The notes: a model not told the origin generated them from the letters alone. Positions 1 to 6,867 are shown, numbered from the stretch's first letter. The stretch: 13,838 bases of DNA from an uncultured Oscillospiraceae bacterium (GCA_900754965.1 CAAEEO010000035.1:1-13838), one strand, 5' to 3'. Program-made: numbers and translations.

Positions 1-117
1 CGTCGTGGTGATGTTCGTGGTCGTGACCGCATCCACATTCGTCGTGGTGATGTTCGTGGTCGTGACCGCATCCACATTCGTCGTGATGATGCGCGTGCTC
101 ATGACCGCAATCGCAGC
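1..117 (-). repeat. 39-bp in-frame tandem repeat, three units
   Basis: Units at 1-39 and 40-78 are identical at every base. The unit at 79-117 matches at 29 of 39 positions. The unit length is a multiple of three and encodes the 13-residue His/Cys block of the overlapping gene. The exact identity of two units suggests recent duplication or slippage. More units may lie beyond the left edge. Confidence 0.9.
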
Positions 118-175
118 TGGCATGTGCGGAAGAATCAGAAGTGGAGAGGTGTGGCGTTTTTTCTTGTTCCTGCAT
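1..175 (-). CDS. His/Cys-rich metal-binding protein, N-terminal fragment
   Basis: Partial gene running off the left edge; only the first 58 residues are visible. The start is an ATG at 175-173 with a GGAGGTG ribosome-binding site 7-13 bases upstream (183-189). After a polar lead-in (MQEQEKTPHLSTSDSSAHA), residues 20-58 are three 13-residue units of the type ECGCGHDHEHHHD, the first degenerate. This gives 17 His and 6 Cys in 58 residues. Such stretches bind Zn, Ni, Co or Cd and occur at the ends of metal exporters (P-type ATPases, CDF proteins), ZIP-type permeases, metallochaperone GTPases and some ArsR-type sensors. No membrane segment or catalytic domain is visible yet, so the family cannot be named. 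The promoter carries an ArsR/SmtB-like palindrome, which supports a metal-homeostasis role by inference. I am confident this is a real gene and not confident of its function. Confidence 0.8.
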   Translation of the reverse strand, partial: MQEQEKTPHLSTSDSSAHASCDCGHEHAHHHDECGCGHDHEHHHDECGCGHDHEHHHD

Positions 176-204
176 TCAATAGCACCTCCAAATAAATTAT
201 CATT

Positions 205-218
205 TGAACACTTGTTCA
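205..218. promoter_or_regulatory. TGAACA-CT-TGTTCA palindrome, ArsR/SmtB-like operator
   Basis: A perfect 6-2-6 inverted repeat lies just downstream of the -10 box of the His/Cys-rich gene, around +6 to +19. The TGAA...TTCA core with a 2-base centre matches the general form of operators bound by ArsR/SmtB-family metal sensors. A repressor bound here would block transcription until metal releases it. The regulator itself is not in the window. Confidence 0.6.
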
Positions 219-229
219 TGTGTTTATTT

Positions 230-259
230 TATATAACCATATTTTTCCCGGATTGTCAA
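230..259 (-). promoter_or_regulatory. Promoter of the His/Cys-rich gene
   Basis: Read on the minus strand, a perfect -35 TTGACA (259-254) is followed by 17 bases and TTATAT (236-231), or by 18 bases and TATATA (235-230). The expected transcription start is near 224, giving a leader of about 50 bases that contains the palindrome at 205-218. The -35 lies between the pyr operon terminator and the gene, so the gene is an independent unit. Confidence 0.75.
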
Positions 260-268
260 GAGAATATG

Positions 269-302
269 AAAAAACTGACCGCAAAAAATTGCGGTCAGTT
301 TT
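269..302 (-). terminator. Rho-independent terminator of the pyr operon
   Basis: A 12-bp perfect stem (271-282 paired with 291-302; core CTGACCGC/GCGGTCAG) encloses an 8-base loop. On the minus strand it is followed by a run of T. It starts four bases after the pyrI stop codon and so closes the pyr operon. Confidence 0.9.
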
Positions 303-306
303 GGAT

Positions 307-723
307 TTATTTTGCTTTCGTTTCGCAGTACATACACCGATAGATCCGGTGCTCTGTGTCGGTGAGCAGGAACACATGGGGCAATTCCTGTTCTGTGGTG
401 GTGATACAGCGGGGGTTTCTGCAGAACAGCACATTGGTGAGCTTGGTAGGCAGACCCACCCGGCGTTTTTCTGCCAGATGGCCGTTGCGGATGATGTCCA
501 CCGTCACATTGGGGTCCACATACCCCAGTACATTGGTGTCGATATCAATGTCCGCATCCACTTTGATGATGTCCTTTTTCCCCATTTTCTTACTGACCAC
601 ATTTTTGATGATGGCCACGGAGCAATCCAGTTCATCCAGGTGGAGCAGCTGATAGATTTCCATGCCCTTGCCGGCGGTGATGTGGTCGATGACAATGCCG
701 TTTGTGATAGAGTCAATCTTCAT
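307..723 (-). CDS. pyrI: Aspartate carbamoyltransferase regulatory subunit
   Basis: 138 residues, close to the short clostridial form (E. coli PyrI is 153). PyrI has no catalytic activity; it binds the nucleotide effectors and assembles with PyrB trimers into the allosteric ATCase holoenzyme. The N-terminal effector-binding domain (about residues 1-95) is followed by a zinc domain. Its four cysteine ligands are visible as C101-x4-C106 (CRNPRC) and C130-x2-C133 (CMYC), matching the E. coli C109/C114/C138/C141 arrangement. The start codon directly abuts the pyrB stop (TAAATG), with GGAGG eight bases upstream inside pyrB. This is the last gene of the operon; a terminator follows immediately. Its presence predicts nucleotide feedback control of ATCase. 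Family assignment is secure. Confidence 0.96.
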   Translation of the reverse strand: MKIDSITNGIVIDHITAGKGMEIYQLLHLDELDCSVAIIKNVVSKKMGKKDIIKVDADIDIDTNVLGYVDPNVTVDIIRNGHLAEKRRVGLPTKLTNVLFCRNPRCITTTEQELPHVFLLTDTEHRIYRCMYCETKAK

Positions 724-1638
724 TTACAGTACCTCCAACAGCCGCAGAATCAGGGCCATACGCATATATTTGCCGTACAGCACCTGCTTGAAGTAACAGG
801 CCCGGGGGTCCTGGTCGATGGCAACGCTGATCTCGTTGACCCGGGGCAGGGGATGGAGAATGATCAGATCCTGTTTGGCGTTGAGCAGCTTTTCCGGCGT
901 GAGGATATAACTGTCTTTCAGGCGCAGGTAATCCTCTTCGTTGAAGAACCGCTCCCGCTGCACACGGGTCATGTACAGCACATCCAGTTCCGGCATGGCG
1001 CCTTCCAAATCGGTGGTCTGGGTAAAGGGAATGCCGTTTTTCATCAGGAACCCTTCCCGGACATAGCCGGGCAGTTTCAATTCCTCCGGGGAAATGAGCA
1101 CAAAGCGGATGCCGGTATAGCGGGACATGGCCTCAATGAGAGAGTGGACTGTCCGGCCGAACTTCAAGTCGCCGCACAGACCGATGGTCAGGTGATCCAG
1201 ACGGCCTTTTTCCCGGGAGATGGTCAGCAGGTCGGCCAGGGTCTGGGTGGGGTGGTTGTGGCCGCCGTCCCCGGCGTTGATGACGGGGATGGTGGCGTTC
1301 ATGGAGGCCACCAGCGGCGCGCCCTCTTTGGGGTGACGCATGGCGATGATATCCGCATAGCAGGAAACGACCTTTGCGGTGTCGGCAATGCTCTCCCCCT
1401 TTTTGGCGGAAGAGGAGTCGGCGCCGGCCACAGTCAGCACATTGCCGCCCAACTCGTACATAGCGGCCTCGAAACTGAGGCGGGTGCGGGTGGAAGGCTC
1501 AAAAAACAGGGTGGCCAGTTTCTTTCCCCGGCAGGCATCGGCATATTTTTCGGGATGGGCGATGATGTCGTTGGCAATGGCAATCAGTTCGTCCAGTTCC
1601 TGAGGGGACAGATCCAGAATGTTAATGAGGGATCTCAT
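724..1638 (-). CDS. pyrB: Aspartate carbamoyltransferase catalytic subunit
   Basis: 304 residues, the usual PyrB length. It condenses carbamoyl phosphate and L-aspartate to N-carbamoyl-L-aspartate, the committed step of pyrimidine synthesis, in the cytosol. The carbamoyl-phosphate loop S49-T50-R51-T52-R53 (FFEPSTRTR), the 80s loop SSSAKKGES with its lysine (about 75-83), H129-P-T-Q, and L262-H-P-L-P-R267 are all intact. The start ATG overlaps the pyrE stop by 4 bases (ATGA), with GGAGG in the end of pyrE. The adjacent pyrI argues for the class B dodecamer (2 C3 + 3 R2). No PyrB-dihydroorotase fusion is present; dihydroorotase is the separate pyrC at the head of the operon. Confidence 0.97.
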   Translation of the reverse strand: MRSLINILDLSPQELDELIAIANDIIAHPEKYADACRGKKLATLFFEPSTRTRLSFEAAMYELGGNVLTVAGADSSSAKKGESIADTAKVVSCYADIIAMRHPKEGAPLVASMNATIPVINAGDGGHNHPTQTLADLLTISREKGRLDHLTIGLCGDLKFGRTVHSLIEAMSRYTGIRFVLISPEELKLPGYVREGFLMKNGIPFTQTTDLEGAMPELDVLYMTRVQRERFFNEEDYLRLKDSYILTPEKLLNAKQDLIILHPLPRVNEISVAIDQDPRACYFKQVLYGKYMRMALILRLLEVL

Positions 1639-2279
1639 GCCCGGGCCTCCATCCAGCTCTCATCATCCGGGTTATCCCGGAACTGCAGCAGCCGGGCCAC
1701 ATCCTGCTCGGCAATGTAGCCTTCCTGGGCAGCCACGCGGGCGATCACATCAAAGTTGGTCAGGCTCACATTTTTCACCTGAGCCTCTTCCAGGCGTTTC
1801 AGACCTTTTTTCATGCCGTAGGTGAAGATGGATACCACGCCAAGCACCTCTGCGCCGAATTCCCGGAGCACATTCACCACTTCCAGCACGCTGCCGCCGG
1901 TGGAGATCAGATCTTCTACCACAACCACTTTCTGACCCGGGGCCAGACGGCCTTCGATCTGGTTTTTCCGGCCGTGATCTTTGGCGCTGCCGCGGACATA
2001 ACCCATGGGCAGGCCGAGAAGGTGTCCGGTGATGGCGGCGTGGGCAATACCGGCGGTGGAGGTGCCCATGAGCACTTCAGCGTCGGGATAGTGGGTGCGG
2101 ATCAGCTCTGCCAGCCCGTTTTCCACATCGGTACGCACAGCCACATCCGTCAAAGTCAGCCGGTTGTCGCAGTAGACGGGGCTTTTGATGCCGCTGGCCC
2201 AGGTGAAAGGCTCATCCGGGCGGAAAAATACGGCCTGAATTTTCAAAAGATCTTTCGCAATCAAAGTTTGCAGTTCCAT
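1635..2279 (-). CDS. pyrE: Orotate phosphoribosyltransferase
   Basis: 214 residues. It transfers phosphoribose from PRPP to orotate, giving OMP (step 5). Visible are the PRPP-binding motif VVVVEDLISTGGS (residues 118-130) with its acidic pair E122-D123, and the flexible catalytic loop around YVRGSAKDHGRKN (94-106) carrying the conserved K100 and H102. The start has AGGAGG at 2288-2293. It is the only gene in the operon separated from its neighbour by real space: 30 bases lie between the pyrF stop and this start, with no terminator-like hairpin there. The 3' end overlaps pyrB by 4 bases. Assignment is secure. Confidence 0.96.
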   Translation of the reverse strand: MELQTLIAKDLLKIQAVFFRPDEPFTWASGIKSPVYCDNRLTLTDVAVRTDVENGLAELIRTHYPDAEVLMGTSTAGIAHAAITGHLLGLPMGYVRGSAKDHGRKNQIEGRLAPGQKVVVVEDLISTGGSVLEVVNVLREFGAEVLGVVSIFTYGMKKGLKRLEEAQVKNVSLTNFDVIARVAAQEGYIAEQDVARLLQFRDNPDDESWMEARA

Positions 2280-2309
2280 TCCAATGTCCTCCTATATCTA
2301 TACGATGAT

Positions 2310-3008
2310 TTAACCCACAAATTCATTGACGCAGCGGCGGTATGCAGCCACGGGATCGGCGGCCCCGGTGATGGGACGGCCGACTACGATGTAATCTGAG
2401 CCGAGGGTGCTGGCATCGGCCGGGGTGGTCACGCGAACCTGGTCGCCCTTTTCTCCGTCGGCAAAACGGATGCCAGGGGTGACGGTGAGGAAGTCTGCGC
2501 CGCAGGCCTCATGGACCTTGCCTGCCTCCAGGGGAGAGCAGACCACGCCGTCCAGACCGGCGGCCCGGGCGTTTTTGGCATATTCCAACACGACTTCTTC
2601 CAGAGAACGGTCAATCAGCAGTTCTTCCCGCATCCGCTCCTCACTGGTACTGGTCAACTGGGTGACGGCAATCAGCAGGGGACGGGTCCCGTCGGGACGG
2701 GTCAGGCCCTCCAGTGCGGCCTCCATCATGGCGCGGGTGCCGGCGGCGTGGAGGTTGACGATGTCTGCCCCCAGACCGGAGAGCACGGCCATGGATTTTT
2801 TCACGGTGTTGGGAATGTCGTGCAGTTTCAGATCCAGGAAAATCTTGTGGCCCCGGGCCTTCAGCTGCCGGACAATGTCCGGGCCGGCTGCATAAAACAG
2901 CTCCATACCGATTTTCACAAAGGGTTTTTCCTCCGTGAAACGATCCAAGAATTGCAGACAGGTCTCCTGATCCGCAAAATCGCAAGCAATGATCACATCT
3001 TTACCCAT
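2310..3008 (-). CDS. pyrF: Orotidine 5'-phosphate decarboxylase
   Basis: 232 residues, the size of the short bacterial OMP decarboxylase (class I, as in Bacillus). It decarboxylates OMP to UMP, the last de novo step. The TIM-barrel signature is complete: K32 (VKIGMELF), the D59-x-K61-x-x-D64 catalytic triad in FLDLKLHDIPNTV, and the phosphate-gripping IVVGRPITGA near the C-terminus. The start overlaps the end of pyrD by 8 bases. Its AGGAGG lies in the pyrD codons for Ile-Gly-Gly, eight bases before the ATG, implying tight co-translation. Confidence 0.96.
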   Translation of the reverse strand: MGKDVIIACDFADQETCLQFLDRFTEEKPFVKIGMELFYAAGPDIVRQLKARGHKIFLDLKLHDIPNTVKKSMAVLSGLGADIVNLHAAGTRAMMEAALEGLTRPDGTRPLLIAVTQLTSTSEERMREELLIDRSLEEVVLEYAKNARAAGLDGVVCSPLEAGKVHEACGADFLTVTPGIRFADGEKGDQVRVTTPADASTLGSDYIVVGRPITGAADPVAAYRRCVNEFVG

Positions 3009-3918
3009 GGTGTGCGCCTCCTATAATTTCTTTGAGCGTTTGAATTCCATACCGCTCCATTGCCTCGGGCAGAGCGGAAACGATTTTTTGACAAGCGAAG
3101 GGGTCAGCCACATTGGCGGCACCCACTTCTACGGCGGTGGCCCCGGCCAGCATCATTTCCAGCACATCTTCCGCGCTGGACACTCCGCCGATCCCGATGA
3201 TGGGGATTTGCACGGCCTGATAGACCTGCCAGACCATCCGCAGGGCAACGGGTTTGACGGCCGGACCAGACAGCCCCCCGGTGGTGTTGGCCAGGATTGG
3301 GCGGCGGGTGCGCAGATCGATGGCCATGCCCATCATGGTGTTGATGAGGGAGAGACCATCGGCCCCGGCCTGTTCACAGGCTTTTGCCACGGAAACGATG
3401 TCCGTCACATTGGGGGTCAGTTTCATGATGACTGGTTTCCGGGTCACGGCCTTGACGGCCCGGGTAATCTCTCCGGCACTGTCCGGGCAGGTGCCGAAAC
3501 TCATGCCGCCGCCGTGGACATTGGGGCAGGAAATGTTGATCTCCAACCAACCCACCTGCTCCTGGGCGTCCAGTTTCCGGGCACAGTCCACATATTCTTC
3601 CAGAGAAAATCCGCAGACATTGGCCATGACCGGTTTCCGAAAAACCGTGGCCAGTTGGGGCAGTTCCGTTTGAATCACAGCCTCCACCCCCGGATTTTGC
3701 AACCCCACGGAATTGAGCATCCCGCCGGTGCATTCAGCGATGCGGGGGGTGGGATTGCCGAAACGGGGCTGAGAGGTGGTGCCTTTGATGGAAATGGTAC
3801 CCAGGCAGTTGATATCGTAATATTCGGCGAACTCATGGCCGTAGCCAAAGGTGCCGCTGGCGGGGATCACGGGGTTGTCCAGGGTGATTCCGCACAGTGT
3901 GGTTTGTAAATTCTTCAT
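3001..3918 (-). CDS. pyrD: Dihydroorotate dehydrogenase B (NAD+), catalytic subunit
   Basis: 305 residues. It oxidises dihydroorotate to orotate with FMN; in the class 1B enzyme electrons pass to the PyrK iron-sulfur/FAD subunit and then to NAD+. Key residues are visible: the N-terminal ASGTFGYG motif, K45 (SIKGTT), N69 in MLNSVGLQNPG, and the class 1 catalytic cysteine C131 within NISCPNVHGGG. Class 2 enzymes carry serine at that position and an N-terminal membrane helix, neither of which is seen here. The FMN-phosphate glycine motif IGIGGVSS is in the C-terminal half. It overlaps pyrK by 4 bases upstream and pyrF by 8 bases downstream. The adjacent pyrK makes the 1B assignment firm. Confidence 0.96.
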   Translation of the reverse strand: MKNLQTTLCGITLDNPVIPASGTFGYGHEFAEYYDINCLGTISIKGTTSQPRFGNPTPRIAECTGGMLNSVGLQNPGVEAVIQTELPQLATVFRKPVMANVCGFSLEEYVDCARKLDAQEQVGWLEINISCPNVHGGGMSFGTCPDSAGEITRAVKAVTRKPVIMKLTPNVTDIVSVAKACEQAGADGLSLINTMMGMAIDLRTRRPILANTTGGLSGPAVKPVALRMVWQVYQAVQIPIIGIGGVSSAEDVLEMMLAGATAVEVGAANVADPFACQKIVSALPEAMERYGIQTLKEIIGGAHHG

Positions 3919-4691
3919 GACTGTCCCCCTGATTCTTCGGTGCCATGGGCGCCCAGTACCGTTTCCCGAATCTCTTCCCGGGTGAACACCGGGCCGTCTT
4001 TACAGACCCGCCGGGGGCCGTTGGCGGTTTGGATGGTGCAGCCCATGCAGGCACCGTATCCGCAGCCCATCCGCGCCTCGAAACTGAACTGGCCGGAAGT
4101 CCGGGCAGTCTGGTCGATGGCGCGGAACATGGCCTCCGGGCCGCAGGTATAAAAATAGGTGTAGTCCAGATCGTGCATGACATCTGTGACCAGGCCTTTC
4201 GTGCCGGCGCTGCCGTCTTCCGTGGTGATGAGGACCTGTGCGCCCAGGGCGGCGATCTCCTCAGCCAGGAAGATGTCCTGTTTGGTACGGTATCCCAACA
4301 CGGCGGTGACGGTTTTTCCTTCACGCAGCAGCTGCTTTGCCAGTGCCAGCATCATGGGCACGCCGGAACCGCCGGCAATGAGCAGAGGGCGGGGGCCGGA
4401 GAGTGCGGTGTCAAATCCGTTGCCCAGTCCGGTGAGCAGGTCCAGTCGGGCGCCGACCGGGGCGGCGGACAAGTCTTTTGTGCCGTTGCCCACGGTGCGG
4501 TAGACCACCGTCAGGCTTTCGTCATCCCAGTCGCATAGGGAGAAGGGGCGGCGAAGAAAATGGCCGTCCACATGGACATCCACAAACTGACCGGCCCGGG
4601 AAATCCCGGAAGTGTCCCCGTTTAGCGTCAGACGGAACACCCCCGGAGCAATCTGCCGGTTTTCTTTGATCTCAAAAAATCCCTGTTTCAT
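3915..4691 (-). CDS. pyrK: Dihydroorotate dehydrogenase B, electron transfer subunit
   Basis: 258 residues of the ferredoxin-reductase fold. It carries FAD and a [2Fe-2S] cluster and passes electrons from PyrD to NAD+. The FAD-binding RRPFSL motif is at 47-52. The NAD-binding region contains IAGGSGVPMM (about 105-114) and the YTCGPEAM motif (181-188). The iron-sulfur ligands are C210, C215, C218 and C230 (MGCGYGACMGC then VCKDGPVF). The ATG overlaps the pyrC stop (ATGA), with GAGGAGG seven bases upstream inside pyrC. Pairing with pyrD in the same operon is the normal Firmicute arrangement. Confidence 0.96.
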   Translation of the reverse strand: MKQGFFEIKENRQIAPGVFRLTLNGDTSGISRAGQFVDVHVDGHFLRRPFSLCDWDDESLTVVYRTVGNGTKDLSAAPVGARLDLLTGLGNGFDTALSGPRPLLIAGGSGVPMMLALAKQLLREGKTVTAVLGYRTKQDIFLAEEIAALGAQVLITTEDGSAGTKGLVTDVMHDLDYTYFYTCGPEAMFRAIDQTARTSGQFSFEARMGCGYGACMGCTIQTANGPRRVCKDGPVFTREEIRETVLGAHGTEESGGQS

Positions 4692-5914
4692 GCCAGCGCC
4701 TCCTCATCCATCCATACGATCTGTCCGTGATGCACCGTCATCAGGCAGCGTCCATACAGCTGCATACCGGTGAAGGGTGTGGCTTTTCCCATGGTGAGAA
4801 ATTCGGTGGGATCTACCGTGTAGTCCTGCTGCAAGTCCCAGAGGGTGAAGTCCTCACCGGCGGGCAGGCCGAACCGGGCCCGAGGATTGCAGGAAAACAG
4901 CTCCACCAGCCGCTCCAGAGGCAGGATGCCAGGGCGCACCAGGTGGGTATACAGTGCGGCAAAGGCCGTTTCCAGTCCGACAACGCCCATGGCGCTGCCG
5001 TCCAGTCCTCTGGATTTTTCCTCGGCGCTGTGGGGGGCGTGGTCAGTGGCAATCATGTCGATGGTGCCATCCTGAATACCCTCCAGAAGGGCCTTTTGAT
5101 CTTCCCGGCTGCGCAGAGGAGGATTCATCTTGAATCGGCCGTCCTCCTGCAGGTCTTCCTCGCAAAAGACCAGGTAATGGGGGCCAGTCTCACAGGTGAT
5201 GTTCACGCCCTCGGCCTTTGCCCGGCGAATCAGCTCTACGCTTTCCTTGGTGGAAATGTGGCAGACATGGTAAGCGCATCCGGTTTCTTTTGCCAGGGCA
5301 ATATCCCGCTCCACCTGCTGCCATTCGCTTTCGGAGCAGATGCCCTTATGACCGTGGGCCTTGGCGTATGCCCCATCGTGGATGACGCCGCCCCGAACCA
5401 GTTCATTGACCTCACAGTGGGCGGCGATGAGTTTGCCCAGACCTTTGGCGGACTGCATGGCCTGGCGCATCATGTCCGCAGACTGCACGCCCCGTCCGTC
5501 ATCGGAAAAGGCGCAGACCTGGGGCGCCAGGGCGGAAAAGTCCACCAGTTCCCGGCCTTTTTCCCCCAGGGTGATGGCACCGTAGGGGTGCACGCCAATC
5601 ACGGCGTCCTGCCGGATGATGTCCAGCTGCTCCCGGAGATGGTCCGGTGTGTCCGGCACAGGGGAGAGGTTTGGCATGGTACACACATCGGTGTATCCTC
5701 CCCGCGCCGCCGACCGGGAGCCTGTGGCAATGGTCTCTTTATAAGAAAATCCCGGCTGTCTGAAATGCACATGCACATCGCAGAAACCGGGGGAAACAAC
5801 ATATTCTTTGGAAAAAACGCTTTCACCAGCACCGGTACCATCGGAAAAATGGAAACACTGGTCCTTGAACGTTCCGTTGGTGTAGACTTTTGCGTTCAGA
5901 AAACGATACTCCAT
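4688..5914 (-). CDS. pyrC: Dihydroorotase, type I
   Basis: 408 residues from the ATG at 5914-5912. It cyclises N-carbamoyl-aspartate to dihydroorotate (step 3). The metal site is intact: H48-x-H50 in FCDVHVHFRQPG, a histidine in AHCE, another in YHVCHIST, and the aspartate in ATDHAPHS; FSDDGRGVQ and MNPPLRS are also conserved. The length and these motifs indicate a type I enzyme rather than the about 350-residue E. coli type II. I chose this ATG because AAGGGAGG lies six bases upstream. An in-frame TTG 24 bases further up would place that ribosome-binding site inside the gene. It is the first gene of the operon, about 20 bases from the predicted transcription start. Confidence 0.95.
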   Translation of the reverse strand: MEYRFLNAKVYTNGTFKDQCFHFSDGTGAGESVFSKEYVVSPGFCDVHVHFRQPGFSYKETIATGSRSAARGGYTDVCTMPNLSPVPDTPDHLREQLDIIRQDAVIGVHPYGAITLGEKGRELVDFSALAPQVCAFSDDGRGVQSADMMRQAMQSAKGLGKLIAAHCEVNELVRGGVIHDGAYAKAHGHKGICSESEWQQVERDIALAKETGCAYHVCHISTKESVELIRRAKAEGVNITCETGPHYLVFCEEDLQEDGRFKMNPPLRSREDQKALLEGIQDGTIDMIATDHAPHSAEEKSRGLDGSAMGVVGLETAFAALYTHLVRPGILPLERLVELFSCNPRARFGLPAGEDFTLWDLQQDYTVDPTEFLTMGKATPFTGMQLYGRCLMTVHHGQIVWMDEEALA

Positions 5915-5941
5915 GAGGAACCTCCCTTTCGTATTCAAGTT

Positions 5942-5970
5942 ATTGTATCATGGAGAAAAGGGGGTGTCAA
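5942..5970 (-). promoter_or_regulatory. Promoter of the pyrCKDFEBI operon
   Basis: On the minus strand: perfect -35 TTGACA (5970-5965), exactly 17 bases, then TACAAT (5947-5942). The expected start is near 5935, leaving a leader of only about 20 bases before the pyrC ATG. No hairpin or PyrR-binding element fits in that space, and no gene or leader precedes pyrC. The -35 lies four bases past the T-run of the preceding gene's terminator. Confidence 0.85.
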
Positions 5971-5974
5971 TCGT

Positions 5975-6011
5975 AAAAAACAGAGAGAATCCACAGGCTT
6001 CTCTCTGTTTT
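5975..6011 (-). terminator. Terminator of the UPF0126/TRIC gene
   Basis: A 13-bp perfect stem (5977-5989 paired with 5999-6011; AACAGAGAGAA/TTCTCTCTGTT core) has a 9-base loop and a T-run on the minus strand. It lies 27 bases past the stop of the upstream gene and isolates the pyr promoter from read-through. Confidence 0.9.
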
Positions 6012-6038
6012 GTTTTGATAGGCTTGTGCGAGGCGGCC

Positions 6039-6695
6039 TCATTGGGAAATTTCTCTGGGCGGGATCTTGGGCAATTTCCACCGATAATGCGCTGCCAGCA
6101 GCCGCACGGTGATTACCAGCAGGATTGTCGCTGCGATGGCGCCGGGACGGCTGTACTGACGAAGAAGATAATAGCATAGGCTGCCGCCCAGAGAGGCCAG
6201 CGCATAGATCTGTTTGCGGAGCACAGCGGGGGTCTCCCGGCTCATGATATCTCGGAGCATTCCGCCGCCGATTCCGGTGGTCATGCCCAAAAATACGCAA
6301 AAAAAGCCATTATCACCGAACCCGGCGCTGATGGTGTTCTGTACGCCGATGACGGAGAAGATTCCCAACCCGGCCGCGTCAAAAAAATTGAGGGCGGCAT
6401 CAAAGCGTTTGCGGTGCGTGATCTGCCGGCGGCGGGTGTAGGCGGTGACCAGAAACACCAGCAGCGAAGTGACTACGGCAATGGTGAGGTAAATATAGTT
6501 GGAAAAGGCCTGGGGCGGGAAGTGACCCAGGAGAATGTCCCGAATGATGCCGCCGCCGATGGCGGTGACGCTTCCAAGAAACAAGACGCCGAACAGATCC
6601 AGATTCCGCTCAATCGCGGTCATTGCGCCGGAAATGGCAAACGCCACGGTACCCAGAATCTCCACAGTGAAAAACACCACATCCATTGGATTCAT
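6039..6695 (-). CDS. UPF0126/TRIC-type membrane protein
   Basis: 218 residues, strongly hydrophobic, about seven membrane helices. The family shows two homologous halves, each with a GGGxxRD motif. Both are visible, GGGIIRD at 47-53 and GGGMLRD at 143-149, along with AFAISGAMTA near the N-terminus. Bacterial relatives (YadS/YicG-like) resemble trimeric intracellular cation channels, so monovalent cation passage is likely; a glycine-transport role has also been proposed for some members. The ATG at 6695 is preceded by GGAAGG/AAGTGGA; an internal ATG nine bases later is possible. It has its own promoter and terminator, so it is a single-gene unit. It diverges from the MFS gene. Confidence 0.88.
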   Translation of the reverse strand: MNPMDVVFFTVEILGTVAFAISGAMTAIERNLDLFGVLFLGSVTAIGGGIIRDILLGHFPPQAFSNYIYLTIAVVTSLLVFLVTAYTRRRQITHRKRFDAALNFFDAAGLGIFSVIGVQNTISAGFGDNGFFCVFLGMTTGIGGGMLRDIMSRETPAVLRKQIYALASLGGSLCYYLLRQYSRPGAIAATILLVITVRLLAAHYRWKLPKIPPREISQ

Positions 6696-6744
6696 TTCTG
6701 TTCCACTTCCTTCCGTGTTCTGTCATGGGTTTGGATATGATGTG

Positions 6745-6773
6745 ATTATAGAGGGCAGTGGAAATTTTTGCAA
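6745..6773 (-). promoter_or_regulatory. Promoter of the UPF0126/TRIC gene
   Basis: Minus strand: -35 TTGCAA (6773-6768), 17 bases, perfect -10 TATAAT (6750-6745). The predicted start is near 6738, giving a leader of about 40 bases. It is back to back with the MFS promoter. Confidence 0.75.
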
Positions 6774-6790
6774 GGGGGGCTGCGAAAAGG

Positions 6791-6801
6791 GGGACTGTCC
6801 C
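6791..6801. repeat. GGGAC-T-GTCCC palindrome
   Basis: A perfect 11-base inverted repeat sits between the two divergent promoters, ending four bases before the MFS -35 box. The position would suit an activator site, but the element is short and GC-rich and could be chance. Confidence 0.35.
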
Positions 6802-6804
6802 GGA

Positions 6805-6833
6805 TTGACAATTTTTCGGGGATTGGATAGAAT
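6805..6833 (+). promoter_or_regulatory. Promoter of the MFS transporter
   Basis: Perfect -35 TTGACA (6805-6810), 17 bases, -10 TAGAAT (6828-6833). Transcription should start near 6840, about 28 bases before the ATG. Confidence 0.8.
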
Positions 6834-6867
6834 GAATTTCTCAAGACATCGGGACGGAGGGAACTTC

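Noticed and set aside
1..117. CRISPR-like array from the 39-bp repeats
   Set aside because: Units are directly adjacent with no spacers, in frame, and encode a His/Cys repeat within a gene with a proper start.
220..1719. Long plus-strand open frame opposite pyrI, pyrB and pyrE
   Set aside because: It is antisense to well-conserved pyr genes, spans the pyrI-pyrB and pyrB-pyrE junctions, has no ribosome-binding site and reads as low-complexity His/Gln/Gly-rich shadow.
5915..5938. TTG start for pyrC, 24 bases upstream
   Set aside because: It would place the AAGGGAGG site inside the coding region and start almost at the transcription start.
4727..6112. Long plus-strand open frame opposite pyrC
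   Set aside because: It crosses the pyr promoter and the upstream terminator in antisense and shows no family motifs, while pyrC is unambiguous.
6535..6867. Upstream extension of the MFS frame
   Set aside because: It overlaps the divergent TRIC-like gene and the MFS promoter; the ATG at 6868 has GGAGG at correct spacing and gives the normal MFS length.
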